A stretch of 64,000 bases of DNA from Streptomyces sp. NBC_01244 (GCF_035987325.1 NZ_CP108488.1:2170001-2234000), one strand, 5' to 3'; positions 1 to 8,090 are shown, counted from the stretch's first letter. Program-made: numbers and translations. The notes: generated from the sequence alone by a model not told the origin.

Positions 1-911
1 TGTCCGTGGCGGCCCTGGACGGCCGACTGGCCACCTTCGGGGTGCTCGGCCTGCTGGGGGCCGCCTGCGCCGCGGGGGCGGCGTACCGGGCCGCTCCGGC
101 GTGGGCCCGCGCGGGGGCGGCGGCGCTCGCCGTCGGGTACGCGGCGCTGCTCGTGGTGGCGCTGGGCGCACTGCTGGAGCGGCCGGTGGCCTGGTGGGCC
201 CCGCCGCTGCTGGTGGTCCCGGCCGCGGTGGCGGCGCTCGGGCCGCGGCTGGGCCCCGTACGGGTCCCGGCGGAAGCCGCGGCGGCCGCGGCGGGCCTCC
301 TCGCGGTGGCCCTGGCCACCGGGGACGCTCCGGTGCTCGCGCTGGTCCTGGCGCTGGCCGGGGTGGTGTGCGCGGCGGCGGCGGTACGGCCCGAGCGCCG
401 GTCGGCGGCGGGCTGGCCGGCCGGGGCGCTGCTCCTCGCGGCGACCTGGGTACGGCTCGCGGCTTCGGAGGTGACGGTGCCCGAGGCGTACACCCTGCCG
501 GTGACGGCGGCGGCGCTGGCCGTGGGGTTCCTGCGGCGGCGCCGTGATCCGCTGGCCGGGTCCTGGGCGGCGTACGGACCGGGTCTGGCGGCGACCCTGC
601 TGCCGAGCACCCTCGCGGTGTGGGGCGATCCGCACTGGCTGCGGCCGCTGCTGCTGGGGACGGCCGCGCTCGGGGTGACCCTGGCCGGTGCCCGCGGCCG
701 GCTCCGGGCCCCGCTGCTGCTGGGCGGGGCGACGCTGGCGGCGGTGGCCCTGCACGAGCTGACCCCGTACGTCGTCCAGGTGGTGGACGCGCTGCCGCGC
801 TGGCTGCCGCCGGCCCTGGCGGGGGTGCTGCTGCTGGTGGTGGGGGCCACCTACGAGAAGCGGCTGCGCGACGCCCGCCGGCTGCGGGAGGCCATCGGCC
901 GGCTGAGGTAG
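1..911 (+). CDS. C-terminal part of an integral membrane protein (cut by window edge)
   Basis: The frame is open from the first bases of the window, so the gene almost certainly begins upstream; a GTG at 6 has no ribosome binding site visible within the window. About 300 residues are present, made of eight or nine hydrophobic Ala/Leu/Val-rich segments joined by short Pro/Arg loops, ending in a short basic cytoplasmic tail (residues 285-301, rich in Arg). No catalytic motif is seen. Large multi-spanning proteins of this kind are common in Streptomyces and have no assigned function. A strong hairpin at 951-989 follows the stop and probably ends the transcript. The membrane call is secure; the family is not recognised. 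Confidence 0.7.
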   Translation, partial: SVAALDGRLATFGVLGLLGAACAAGAAYRAAPAWARAGAAALAVGYAALLVVALGALLERPVAWWAPPLLVVPAAVAALGPRLGPVRVPAEAAAAAAGLLAVALATGDAPVLALVLALAGVVCAAAAVRPERRSAAGWPAGALLLAATWVRLAASEVTVPEAYTLPVTAAALAVGFLRRRRDPLAGSWAAYGPGLAATLLPSTLAVWGDPHWLRPLLLGTAALGVTLAGARGRLRAPLLLGGATLAAVALHELTPYVVQVVDALPRWLPPALAGVLLLVVGATYEKRLRDARRLREAIGRLR

Positions 912-950
912 CCCGGCGGGGCCGGAGCCGGGGCCGGACGGGTGAAAACG

Positions 951-989
951 CCAGCGGCCCGGAGACTGTGAAAGTCTCCGGGCCGCTGG
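951..989. terminator. Bidirectional hairpin terminator
   Basis: A perfect 17-bp stem (951-967 with 973-989) closes a 5-nt loop. It sits between the membrane-protein gene on the plus strand and the tRNA-Val gene on the minus strand, so it can end both transcripts. There is no long U-run, as is usual in Streptomyces. Confidence 0.8.
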
Positions 990-995
990 TCCGGG

Positions 996-1067
996 TGGGC
1001 GATACTGGGTTCGAACCAGTGACCCCTTCGGTGTGAACGAAGTGCTCTCCCACTGAGCTAATCGCCC
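996..1067 (-). tRNA. tRNA-Val (anticodon CAC)
   Basis: The reverse complement folds into a 72-nt cloverleaf: acceptor GGGCGAT/ATCGCCC with discriminator A, D-arm GCTC..GAGC, anticodon stem CTTCG/CGAAG with loop TTCACAC giving anticodon CAC, and T-arm ACTGG/CCAGT with TTCGAAC. CCA is not encoded. It reads GTG codons, which are abundant at this GC content. Confidence 0.97.
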
Positions 1068-1125
1068 GGACGCACCGCAAACATTACCGCATGTCAGCGG
1101 TGCTCTCCGCCATGGTCGGGCGGGC

Positions 1126-1620
1126 TCACTCCACCTCGCGGTTCCAGGGCAGCACGAGCCCGTACTTCCACAGGTAGAAGCCGATCAGGACGCCCGCGAT
1201 CACGAGCCCGACGCTGGTCAGGATGATGTTGCGCCGGCGGACCTTCGGGTCCAGGGCCTTCTGGGCGGCTTCGCTGACCTTGCGCTTGGTCCAGCGCAAG
1301 GCGAGGTGGGCCCAGGCGAATTCGGTGGCCCAGATCGCGAGGCCCGCGAAGATCGCCACCCAGCCCGGCCCGGGCAGGACCAGCATGGCGATGCCCGCGC
1401 CGATGACGGCGAGGCCGACGACGAAGACGCCGACCTGCCAGCTCAGATGCAGGCCCCGGCGGGCCTTGATGAAGGCCGGCGCCTTGGAGACGTGCGGCGC
1501 CTCCTCGGTGGCGGGCCCCGCCGCGGAATCGGCCGCGGCCCCGGTGGTGGATTCGGCTGCGGACTCGACTGCGGATTCGGCGGCGGACTCGTTGGTCTCG
1601 CGGTCACTCCCCGTGTTCAT
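1126..1620 (-). CDS. TIGR02611-type small membrane protein (PGPGW family)
   Basis: A 164-residue protein. Residues 1-45 are a low-complexity Ala/Ser/Glu region, probably disordered and cytoplasmic. Two closely spaced hydrophobic segments (about 63-83 and 87-106) flank the motif LPGPGW at 82-87, which is diagnostic of the actinobacterial PGPGW/TIGR02611 family. After a basic stretch (110-130) there is a further hydrophobic segment at 132-154. The family has no established function. The gene stands alone, divergent from ssgB, with a start at ATG 1620. The N-terminal Ala/Glu/Ser repeat is unusual compared with the well-conserved membrane part. Confidence 0.85.
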   Translation of the reverse strand: MNTGSDRETNESAAESAVESAAESTTGAAADSAAGPATEEAPHVSKAPAFIKARRGLHLSWQVGVFVVGLAVIGAGIAMLVLPGPGWVAIFAGLAIWATEFAWAHLALRWTKRKVSEAAQKALDPKVRRRNIILTSVGLVIAGVLIGFYLWKYGLVLPWNREVE

Positions 1621-1711
1621 GGGGACGAATCTACCGGAGGTCCCAGCACACGTGAATGGTCGTTTGGATCCGCCGTCCGAGGGACCCAGAGGTCCGCAAA
1701 ACGGTCAGAGG

Positions 1712-1740
1712 GGTTTACAACGGCACCGTAGGTGGCATGT
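1712..1740 (+). promoter_or_regulatory. Candidate SigB/SigH-type promoter of ssgB
   Basis: The spacer before ssgB holds GTTTAC followed about 14 bases later by TGGCAT, loosely like the GTTT...GGGTAT pattern of the SigB-like stress sigma factors. In S. coelicolor ssgB is reported to depend on SigH. The match here is partial and is by eye only. Confidence 0.3.
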
Positions 1741-1797
1741 CGATTTCGCCGACGTGCGAATCCCCGAGCGCACACTGAGCGAAAGGCCCTGGCGCTT

Positions 1798-2211
1798 ATG
1801 AACACCACGGTCAGCTGCGAGCTGCACCTGCGCCTCGTTGTGTCGAGCGAGTCCTCACTGCCTGTTCCCGCGGGCCTGCGGTATGACACGGCCGATCCCT
1901 ACGCCGTGCACGCCACCTTCCACACCGGCGCCGAGGAGACGGTCGAATGGGTATTCGCCCGCGACCTCCTCGCCGAGGGCCTTCACCGGCCCACCGGTAC
2001 CGGCGACGTCCGTGTCTGGCCGTCCCGCAGCCACGGTCAGGGGGTCGTCTGCATCGCCCTGAGCTCACCGGAGGGAGAAGCGCTGCTCGAAGCACCCGCC
2101 CGAGCACTGGAGTCGTTCCTCAAGCGGACGGACGCCGCGGTTCCACCAGGAACCGAACACCGGCACTTCGACCTCGACAAGGAGCTCTCCCACATCCTGG
2201 CCGAATCCTGA
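1798..2211 (+). CDS. ssgB: SsgB, sporulation septum-site protein (SsgA-like family)
   Basis: The 137-residue protein is essentially identical in sequence and length to SsgB of other streptomycetes (MNTTVSCELHLRLVVSSESS start, end HILAES). SsgB works with SsgA during sporulation-specific division: it localises early at future septum sites and recruits FtsZ, so it is needed for sporulation septa in aerial hyphae. I chose ATG 1798, preceded by GAAAGG at 1781-1786; a frame extending to 1732 lacks family similarity. The gene is monocistronic, with a 177-bp upstream spacer and a weak hairpin downstream. High conservation of this protein supports the Streptomyces assignment of the window. Confidence 0.97.
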   Translation: MNTTVSCELHLRLVVSSESSLPVPAGLRYDTADPYAVHATFHTGAEETVEWVFARDLLAEGLHRPTGTGDVRVWPSRSHGQGVVCIALSSPEGEALLEAPARALESFLKRTDAAVPPGTEHRHFDLDKELSHILAES

Positions 2212-2234
2212 GCCAGGCCTACAGAGGGAACCCT

Positions 2235-2254
2235 CCCCCGGCTGAGTCCGGGGG
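2235..2254 (+). terminator. Possible terminator after ssgB
   Basis: CCCCCGG and CCGGGGG form a 7-bp GC stem around a 6-nt loop 24 bases after the ssgB stop. The hairpin is short, so this is only a moderate call. Confidence 0.45.
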
Positions 2255-2442
2255 CCGTACGACACCGTCCGACTCGGGGCGACGGTGCACGGCGGACAAC
2301 CACATACGGAAGTGCCGGCGCTGTTCACGCGGAAGCCACCCGCGCGGACGGCGCCGGTGCGCTTGGGGGGCGACCCGCTAGAGTCGGCCAGCGGCGGCGG
2401 CAGCAGACCGTCACCGCAGGCCCGGCCCTTCAGGGAGACCCC

Positions 2443-3069
2443 GTGCAGATCCCCCACGACACCCGTCGCGCGCTCGACGTCGTCGTCGCGCTGGTGAACA
2501 CCTCTGCCGAGACGGAGCAGCCCGACGCGCTGGCGGACGTGAACGCGCTGCGCGCTTTCGTCCACGAGTACGCGATCAGCGACGTCGGCGAGCTCAGCGC
2601 CCGCGACCTCGCCGGCGTGCGCACGGTGCGCGGCAAATTCGCCCAGGTCTTCGCGGCGCCGAACTCCCGCATCGCCTCCGTGCTGATCAACGAGCTGGTC
2701 GCGACGGCCGGCACCACCCCGCAGCTGACCAACCACGACGGCTATGACTGGCACGTGCACTACTTCGCCCCGGGCGCCTCGGTGGGCGACCACCTGGCGG
2801 CCGACGGCGGCATGGCGCTGGCCTTCATCGTGGTCTCGGGCGAGCAGGAGCGGCTGCGCCGCTGCGAGGCCCCGGACTGCCGGCGGGCCTTCGTCGACCT
2901 CTCCCGCAACCGCTCCCGGCGCTACTGCGACAGCCGTACCTGCGGGAACCGGCTGCACGTGGCGGCGTACCGGGCCCGGCGCAAATCGGAGCTGGGCACG
3001 GAGCCGGGCTCAGAGCAGGAAGAGATCGTGCACGGCGGCGAGGAGCAGCAAGCCGCCGATCACACCTAG
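2443..3069 (+). CDS. CGNR zinc-finger domain protein
   Basis: A 208-residue protein with GTG start at 2443 and AGGGAG a few bases before it. The N-terminal two thirds is an all-helical region (residues 1-130) of the type found in ABATE/CGNR stress regulators. The C-terminal zinc finger has Cys141, Cys146, then Cys about 161 and the signature CGNR at 167-170, followed by a basic RARRK stretch likely to contact DNA. Members are presumed transcription regulators; the target is unknown. The last 60 bases overlap the 3' end of a small convergent gene on the minus strand. The acidic Glu/Gln tail after the finger is not part of the conserved domain. Confidence 0.88.
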   Translation: MQIPHDTRRALDVVVALVNTSAETEQPDALADVNALRAFVHEYAISDVGELSARDLAGVRTVRGKFAQVFAAPNSRIASVLINELVATAGTTPQLTNHDGYDWHVHYFAPGASVGDHLAADGGMALAFIVVSGEQERLRRCEAPDCRRAFVDLSRNRSRRYCDSRTCGNRLHVAAYRARRKSELGTEPGSEQEEIVHGGEEQQAADHT

Positions 3070-3183
3070 GAAGATCATCAGGGGCGGCTGGGAGAGCGCG
3101 AAGAGGCAGCCTCTCGGCTCCTCGGCGACGGGGACGGTGGCCGGCGCGGGAACAGCCGGCTCACCCGGTGATGTGTCGAGCAT
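3010..3183 (-). CDS. Small single-span membrane protein
   Basis: A 57-residue protein starting at ATG 3183 (MLDTSPGEP); an in-frame upstream ATG at 3219 would add 12 residues of poor composition. The N-terminal half is Pro/Ala-rich and soluble, then residues about 36-57 form one membrane helix (LMIFLGVIGGLLLLAAVHDL) that runs to the C-terminus, so it is likely tail-anchored. Its last 20 codons overlap the 3' end of the CGNR gene in antisense. The clean hydrophobic helix argues that it is real despite the overlap. No function is known to me. Confidence 0.6.
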   Translation of the reverse strand: MLDTSPGEPAVPAPATVPVAEEPRGCLFALSQPPLMIFLGVIGGLLLLAAVHDLFLL

Positions 3184-3344
3184 GTCGGGGCGATGATGGC
3201 CCAGCGAACCCGCGCGCACCGCTCAACACGCCAAACGGAACCCGCGAGTTCACCGGATCCCGTCAGATCAGGTGGTTCCCGGACCGGATCGCCCCGACGA
3301 CCGGGACCACTGCGGCCACGGTCACGGAGCGGCCGGGGCCATGC

Positions 3345-3412
3345 AGCGGCCCGGTTCGTACAGCAGCCCGGTTCATACAGCAGCCCGGTTCATACAGCGG
3401 CCGGGATCATAT
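3345..3412. repeat. 17-bp tandem repeat, four copies, covering a stop codon
   Basis: Four contiguous 17-bp units at 3345, 3362, 3379 and 3396, consensus AGCAGCCCGGTTCATAC. Copies 2 and 3 are identical; copies 1 and 4 differ at a few bases. The fourth copy contains the TGA stop (minus strand, 3407-3409) of the membrane protein at 3407-3856. Copies 2 and 3 repeat the same TGA 17 and 34 bases downstream, hence in the other two frames. Confidence 0.9.
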
Positions 3413-3856
3413 GCCGTGCTTCTTGAGGATCGCCTCGATGTCGGAGAAGTCCTCGGCGGGCGCGGCGGCCGGAGCCGGCCGCGGGCGGGCACCGTCACCC
3501 AGCGAGGGCGCGGAAGCGGCCGGGGCGACGGCCTCCGGGGCCGGGCGGCCCTTGGCGGCCTTCGGCCTCTTCTGCTTCCCCTCGCCCTCCCCCGCGCCCA
3601 GTCCGCGCCGCTCTATCGCGCGGGTGGTGATGAAGAGCAGCCAGGCCAGCCCCAGCACGGCGAACCCGGCCCAGACGGTCGGCTTGAAGACGATTCCGGT
3701 CGCCCAGGCCACGACGCCCGTCATCACCAGGCCGACGGGCACCAGCGAGTACGCCGCGATCCGCGCGGCCGCGAGGAATCGCTTGCGGTAGGCGGTCAGC
3801 GCGGCGATGCCCAGGCCCGCCGCGGACACCGCGGAGCAAATGGTCTCGGCGAGCAT
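3407..3856 (-). CDS. Membrane protein with basic, Pro/Ala-rich cytoplasmic tail
   Basis: A 149-residue protein starting at ATG 3856 (MLAETICSAVS), with a strong GGAGG 7 bases upstream; an upstream extension to 3925 is not needed. Two or three hydrophobic segments lie in residues 5-75. After a charged stretch (RAIERRGLG) comes a Lys/Ala/Pro-rich linker at about 85-135, and the chain ends in a short amphipathic helix, DFSDIEAILKKHGI. That tail helix is well conserved in similar Streptomyces proteins and may be a docking segment. Streptomyces genomes often label such proteins cellulose synthase-like, but no synthase motif is present here. Confidence 0.75.
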   Translation of the reverse strand: MLAETICSAVSAAGLGIAALTAYRKRFLAAARIAAYSLVPVGLVMTGVVAWATGIVFKPTVWAGFAVLGLAWLLFITTRAIERRGLGAGEGEGKQKRPKAAKGRPAPEAVAPAASAPSLGDGARPRPAPAAAPAEDFSDIEAILKKHGI

Positions 3857-4056
3857 GCGGGGCCTCCAGGGGCGGATCGGTCGGTCGCACCCGGCCGGCG
3901 AGCCGGGCGTTCTGTCCCCATCCATCCTGCACCGGTGACCCTCGCCCTGGCCACGGCCGGAGCCCCGCGCGGGCGGATCTCCGGGACATCTCCGGGTCCC
4001 GTCTCCTCCCCAGGTCCCGGTCCGTGCTCGTCCCCGCGGGCTGGGAGACTGTCCGT

Positions 4057-4557
4057 ATGACCGATTCCGTGATCCTCGACGTCTGGTGCGAACTCCAGTG
4101 CCCGGACTGCCACAGCGCTCTGGACGACGTGCGCGCCCTGCGGGCCCGCTACGGCGACCGGCTGGACATCCGGCTGCGCCACTTCCCGCTGGAGAAGCAC
4201 AAGCACGCCTTCGCCGCCGCCCAGGCCGCGGAGGAGGCCGCCGAGCAGGGCCAGGGCTGGCCGTACGTGGAAGCCGTACTGGCTCGTACCGCGGAGCTCG
4301 GCAAGGCGGGCGAATCGGTACTCGTCGAGGTCGCGCGTGAACTGGGCCTGGACGCCGAGGAGTTCGACACCGCCCTGATCGACGGCCGGCACATCCTGAT
4401 CGTGGACGCCGACCAGGCCGAGGGCAAGGCGATCGGCGTGACCGGCACCCCGACGTACGTGATCGACGGCGAGCGCCTCGACGGCGGCAAGAGCCAGGAC
4501 GGCCTGCGCGAGCGCATCGAGGAGATCGCCGACCGACTGCTCGCCGCGGACGCCTAG
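4057..4557 (+). CDS. DsbA-family thioredoxin-like oxidoreductase
   Basis: A 166-residue protein starting at ATG 4057 with GGGAGA at 4043-4048. The thioredoxin fold of the DsbA/2-hydroxychromene isomerase class is indicated by the first strand leading to CPDC at residues 15-18 (an additional Cys at 11), the helical insertion in the middle (about 55-120), and the cis-proline loop GTPTYVIDG near residue 128. Such proteins are thiol-disulfide oxidoreductases. There is no signal peptide, so it acts in the cytoplasm, as FrnE-type proteins do. It is monocistronic, with only 22 bases to the convergent acetyltransferase stop. Confidence 0.85.
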   Translation: MTDSVILDVWCELQCPDCHSALDDVRALRARYGDRLDIRLRHFPLEKHKHAFAAAQAAEEAAEQGQGWPYVEAVLARTAELGKAGESVLVEVARELGLDAEEFDTALIDGRHILIVDADQAEGKAIGVTGTPTYVIDGERLDGGKSQDGLRERIEEIADRLLAADA

Positions 4558-4579
4558 GTCTCCTCCGGTCCTGAGGTTC

Positions 4580-5404
4580 CTAGATCAGGTCCTTGGTGTA
4601 GTTGACGTCGGTCGTCCGGTAGCCGAGGGACTCGTAGAGCCGCACGGCCGGGACGTTGTCGCTGAAGACGTGCAGTGCGAGCACCCGGTGGCCGGCGGCG
4701 AGGGCGGTGCGTTCCGCGAGGAGCATCAGGTCCCGGCCGTAGCCGCGGCCGCGGTGCTCCTCGGCGACCGCGACGTCGTAGACGTAGGACGCCCCGCCGC
4801 TCGGCGCGACCCACACGGTGCCCACGGGGACGCCGGCCGCCTCCAGCACGGAGAAGCTGACGTCGGGGGTGGCCAGGCCCAGGGGCAGCATGGCCGCGTG
4901 GTCGTTCGCCGACTTCACGTGCGCGGCGGCGGCCGGCATGCCCCGGCTGATCCAGTTCTGCGCGTACTCCTCCAGTCCCGCCGCGTGCCAGGTCTCGAAC
5001 TCGGCCTCCGTCATCGGGCGGCCGGCCACCCCCTCGGACAGCGCGGGCGGCTCGGCCGGGAGTTCCTTGGCCATGTTGCGGCTGTACTCCGCGTACCCGA
5101 GGGCGGCCGCCAGGCGCAGGCCGCCCGCCGAACCGGCCGGGACCGAGACGCGGACCCGCCGGCAGCCCCAGCCGCGCAGCACCTCCTCGGCGGCGAGCGC
5201 GGCGACCGTGGCGCGGCCGCGCCGGCGGTCGGGCTCCTCGACGGCGAGCTCGCGGATCTCGGCGACCGTCGGCCCGAAGGGGGTGTCGGCGGCGAGCAGC
5301 AGGGCGCCGACGCGCCTGCTGTTGACGCGGATCTCGTACGGGCGCGAACGCGCCCCGCCGGTGCTCTGCTGAAGCGGCCCGCTCGGCCGCAGGGTGGTGG
5401 TCAT
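4580..5404 (-). CDS. Tandem-GNAT N-acetyltransferase
   Basis: A 274-residue protein starting at ATG 5404. Two acetyltransferase-like halves are visible. Residues 30-110 resemble a degenerate GNAT fold (RRRGRATVAALAAEEVL). The C-terminal half has a complete acetyl-CoA binding motif A (EEHRGRGYGRDLML) and the closing YESLGYRTTDVNYTKDL. Substrate cannot be told from sequence. It is followed on the same strand by nothing in an operon and lies 56 bp downstream of the aminotransferase gene, so co-transcription with the pab pair is possible. The half-active, half-degenerate arrangement is common in GNAT tandems. Confidence 0.82.
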   Translation of the reverse strand: MTTTLRPSGPLQQSTGGARSRPYEIRVNSRRVGALLLAADTPFGPTVAEIRELAVEEPDRRRGRATVAALAAEEVLRGWGCRRVRVSVPAGSAGGLRLAAALGYAEYSRNMAKELPAEPPALSEGVAGRPMTEAEFETWHAAGLEEYAQNWISRGMPAAAAHVKSANDHAAMLPLGLATPDVSFSVLEAAGVPVGTVWVAPSGGASYVYDVAVAEEHRGRGYGRDLMLLAERTALAAGHRVLALHVFSDNVPAVRLYESLGYRTTDVNYTKDLI

Positions 5405-5460
5405 CAATCGAGTTCTACCCGCCCTGCGGCCCGATGGACAGCGAATAGGTCCGGTCCCGG

Positions 5461-6288
5461 TCAGGAGCGGGGGTCGGCGTCCTCGGCGGAGCGGGCGTCG
5501 AAGATCCGCATGGCCTCCGCCGTGACGGGGCCGGGGGCGGAGCCCAGCTCGCGCCCGTCGATCCGTACGACGGCCTGGACGTCGCGCAGGGAGGAGGTCA
5601 GGAAGACCTCCTCGGCCTGTTCCAGGGCTTCGAAGGGCAGGTCCGTCTCCTTGGCCCCGCACCATTCGGCGACGAGGGCCCGGGTGATGCCCGCGAGGCA
5701 GCCGGAGGCCACGGGCGGGGTGTGCAGCTGCCCGTCGAGGACGACGAACACGTTGGAGCCGGTGCCCTCGCAGAGCCGCCCGACGGTGTTGGCGAAGAGG
5801 GCCTCGGAGGCGCCCGCCCGGTGGGCGGCGGCGAGCGCCACCACGTTCTCGGCGTACGAGGTGGTCTTCAGGCCCACCACGGCGGAGCGTTCGTTGCGCA
5901 CCCAGGGGACGGTGACCACGGCGGTGGTGTCGGGACGGCGGGTGGCCCCCGCGAGGGCGACGATCAGCGTCGGTCCGGCCTCGCCCCGGTCGGAGCCGAG
6001 CGGCGAGACGCCCCCGGTGTAGGTGACGCGCAGCCGGCCGAGCGGCAGCGGGTTGGCCGCCAGTACGGCGGCGCACGCGCGGCGCACCTCGTCCAGGTCG
6101 GGGTCCGGCAGGCCGAGGCCGCGGGCCGAGCGGGTCAGCCGCTCGAGGTGCCGGGTGAGCGCGAAGGTGGTCCCGCCCTCCGCCTTGAGCGTCTCGAAGA
6201 CCCCGTCGCCGACGGTGAGGCCGTGGTCGAACACGGACACCTTCGCTTCGTCGGCGTCCCTCAGTGCTCCGTCGAGCCAGATCCTCAC
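5461..6288 (-). CDS. pabC: Class IV PLP aminotransferase, probable 4-amino-4-deoxychorismate lyase
   Basis: A 275-residue protein of fold-type IV PLP enzymes. Lys141 in GLKTTSYAENV is placed as the PLP-binding lysine, and GTGSNVFVV and SGCLAGITR are the phosphate-binding loops. The same fold serves branched-chain aminotransferase, D-amino acid transaminase and PabC. Its immediate upstream neighbour is a PabB-type chorismate enzyme and the two reading frames overlap by GTGA (GTG start 6288, TGA stop 6285-6287). That supports the pyruvate-releasing lyase that turns aminodeoxychorismate into p-aminobenzoate for folate. Translation is probably coupled to pabB. Confidence 0.85.
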   Translation of the reverse strand: MRIWLDGALRDADEAKVSVFDHGLTVGDGVFETLKAEGGTTFALTRHLERLTRSARGLGLPDPDLDEVRRACAAVLAANPLPLGRLRVTYTGGVSPLGSDRGEAGPTLIVALAGATRRPDTTAVVTVPWVRNERSAVVGLKTTSYAENVVALAAAHRAGASEALFANTVGRLCEGTGSNVFVVLDGQLHTPPVASGCLAGITRALVAEWCGAKETDLPFEALEQAEEVFLTSSLRDVQAVVRIDGRELGSAPGPVTAEAMRIFDARSAEDADPRS

Positions 6289-7424
6289 CGTACGGTCCTC
6301 CCGCTTTCGTCCGTCTGTGCATCGATCGCGCCGACGGCGCCGATCTCGCTGATCGCGCCGATCGCCCCGCCCGCGCCGGTCGCGTGCGCTTCGATCGCTC
6401 CCGACGCTACCCGCAGCAGCCGGGCGGCCTTCAGTTCGGTCTCCGCCCACTCGCGGTCGGGGTCGGAGCCCCAGGTGATCCCGGCGCCGGTTCCGAAGAG
6501 CAGCCGGGGGCCGCCGGGGGCCGTGCGGTCGATCCAGAAGGTCCGGATGCCGACGGCGAGCTCGGCGGTGCCCCGGTCCGCGTCGACCCAGCCGATGCCC
6601 CCGCAGTAGGGGCCGCGCGGGGCGGTCTCCAGGGCCTCGATGATCCGCAGGGCCGAGGATTTGGGGGCTCCGGTGACGGAGCCGGGCGGGAAGGTGGCGG
6701 CGAGCAGCTCGGGCCAGCCGGCGCCGTCGGCGAGTTCCCCGGCGACGGTGGAGACGAGGTGGACGAGGCCCGGGTGTTCTTCGAGCGCGCACAGTTCGGG
6801 GACGGTCACCGAGCCGGTGGCGCAGACGCGGCCGAGGTCGTTGCGTACGAGGTCCACGATCATCACGTTCTCGGCGTGGTCCTTGGGCAGCAGATCGGCG
6901 GCGGTGCGGCCGGTGCCCTTGATCGGGCCCGACTCGACGCGGCGGCCGCTGCGGCGCAGGTAGAGCTCGGGGGACGCGGTGGCGATCTCGACGCCGTGCG
7001 CCGGTAGCCGAATCGTTCCTGCATAGGGGGCCGGGTTGCCGCGCGCGAGCAGCGCCGTGAGGGCGTCCACATCGGCACCCGCCGGATCGGGAAGCGGCGC
7101 GGACATCACGCGGCAGAGGTTGGCCTGGTAGACCTCGCCCGCCTCGATGTGCTCGCGGATGCGGCGTACGCCCGCGGTGTACGCGGCCCGGTCGAGGGAG
7201 GAGGTCCACTCGTCCGCGTCGGGGCCGCGCCAGGCCCCTGGGACGGGGGCCGGCACCGGGTCGGGGCGTATGTCTCCGAAGCGCGCGCAGACGAGACGGC
7301 CTTCGAAATCGGCCGTCACCGCCCAGAAGCCGGTGGAGTCCAGGGCGGCGGGATCACTGGTGACATCTCGGAGATCGGTCGCGAGAAGGCCGCCGAAGCG
7401 GGCGAGAGGAGGCAGGTCGTGCAC
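6285..7424 (-). CDS. pabB: Aminodeoxychorismate synthase component I-like (chorismate-binding enzyme)
   Basis: A 379-residue protein from GTG 7424 (VHDLPPLARFGG); the open frame runs further upstream but into a tRNA gene, so it cannot all be coding. The chorismate-binding domain fills residues 115-360: PIKGTGRT with Lys169 is the PabB form of the motif (TrpE proteins have Ala in place of Lys), and ENVMIVDLVRNDLGRV and FPPGSVTGAPK follow. The Lys at this place is the known nucleophile of PabB. The ribosome binding site is weak. It overlaps pabC by four bases, and the partner glutamine amidotransferase is not in the window. The last 35 residues are a low-complexity Ala/Gly/Ile tail. Confidence 0.87.
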   Translation of the reverse strand: MHDLPPLARFGGLLATDLRDVTSDPAALDSTGFWAVTADFEGRLVCARFGDIRPDPVPAPVPGAWRGPDADEWTSSLDRAAYTAGVRRIREHIEAGEVYQANLCRVMSAPLPDPAGADVDALTALLARGNPAPYAGTIRLPAHGVEIATASPELYLRRSGRRVESGPIKGTGRTAADLLPKDHAENVMIVDLVRNDLGRVCATGSVTVPELCALEEHPGLVHLVSTVAGELADGAGWPELLAATFPPGSVTGAPKSSALRIIEALETAPRGPYCGGIGWVDADRGTAELAVGIRTFWIDRTAPGGPRLLFGTGAGITWGSDPDREWAETELKAARLLRVASGAIEAHATGAGGAIGAISEIGAVGAIDAQTDESGRTVR

Positions 7425-7604
7425 GGCTGCGAGTCTATGACCGGTGACGCCCGGGCGCCGGTGAGGCGTCTGCCGGGTGACCGGCGGTGATCGGGCGGCA
7501 GCACGCTGCGGAAACGCGTTTTTGAGCTGGCCCGGGAATCCGCTAGAGTTCAACACGTCGCCAGGGAGCGAAGGGGCAAAACCCCGGAGCGAACACGGTG
7601 ACCT

Positions 7605-7677
<73 letters not shown>

Positions 7678-7723
7678 CTGAGGTGGGGGATCATCTTTCC
7701 CGAGGACCCCCTGCTTGCTCCAT

Positions 7724-7797
7724 GGTGGAGTGGCCGAGAGGCGAGGCAACGGCCTGCAAAGCCGTCTACACGGGTTCAAATCCCGTCTCCACCTCCA
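7724..7797 (+). tRNA. tRNA-Cys (anticodon GCA)
   Basis: Acceptor GGTGGAG/CTCCACC, short variable arm, anticodon loop CTGCAAA giving GCA, T-loop TTCAAAT. The mature body is 7724-7794 and CCA is encoded at 7795-7797, unlike the preceding tRNA-Gly. Confidence 0.97.
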
Positions 7798-7798
7798 A

Positions 7799-7870
7799 GG
7801 ACGATTAGCTCAGCGGGAGAGCGCTTCCCTGACACGGAAGAGGTCACTGGTTCAATCCCAGTATCGTCCA
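7799..7870 (+). tRNA. tRNA-Val (anticodon GAC), copy 1
   Basis: 72 nt, acceptor GGACGAT/ATCGTCC, anticodon loop CTGACAC giving GAC, discriminator A. Only one base separates it from the tRNA-Cys CCA end, so the two are on one transcript. The body equals copies 2 and 3 except for the acceptor stem. Confidence 0.97.
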
Positions 7871-7889
7871 CTGGTCCGCAAGGACCCCC

Positions 7890-7961
7890 GCGCGATTAGC
7901 TCAGCGGGAGAGCGCTTCCCTGACACGGAAGAGGTCACTGGTTCAATCCCAGTATCGCGCA
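7890..7961 (+). tRNA. tRNA-Val (anticodon GAC), copy 2
   Basis: 72 nt, acceptor GCGCGAT/ATCGCGC, same body as copy 1. A 19-nt spacer follows copy 1. No CCA encoded. Confidence 0.97.
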
Positions 7962-8015
7962 CGCAGTACGCTTCACACCTACCACCTGCGGTGTTCGCAC
8001 CGTGAACGTGGTCCC

Positions 8016-8090
8016 GCGCGATTAGCTCAGCGGGAGAGCGCTTCCCTGACACGGAAGAGGTCACTGGTTCAATCCCAGTATCGCGCACCA
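8016..8090 (+). tRNA. tRNA-Val (anticodon GAC), copy 3
   Basis: The body 8016-8087 is identical to copy 2, followed by an encoded CCA at 8088-8090. It ends the cluster 10 bases before a terminator hairpin. Confidence 0.97.

Noticed and set aside
3345..3412. CRISPR-like array
   Set aside because: Units are contiguous 17-bp tandem copies with no spacers, and no cas genes are in the window.
4580..6322. Apparent 580-residue fusion of acetyltransferase and upstream sequence
   Set aside because: The N-terminal 300 residues are Arg-rich shadow of pabC in another frame; the acetyltransferase begins at ATG 5404.
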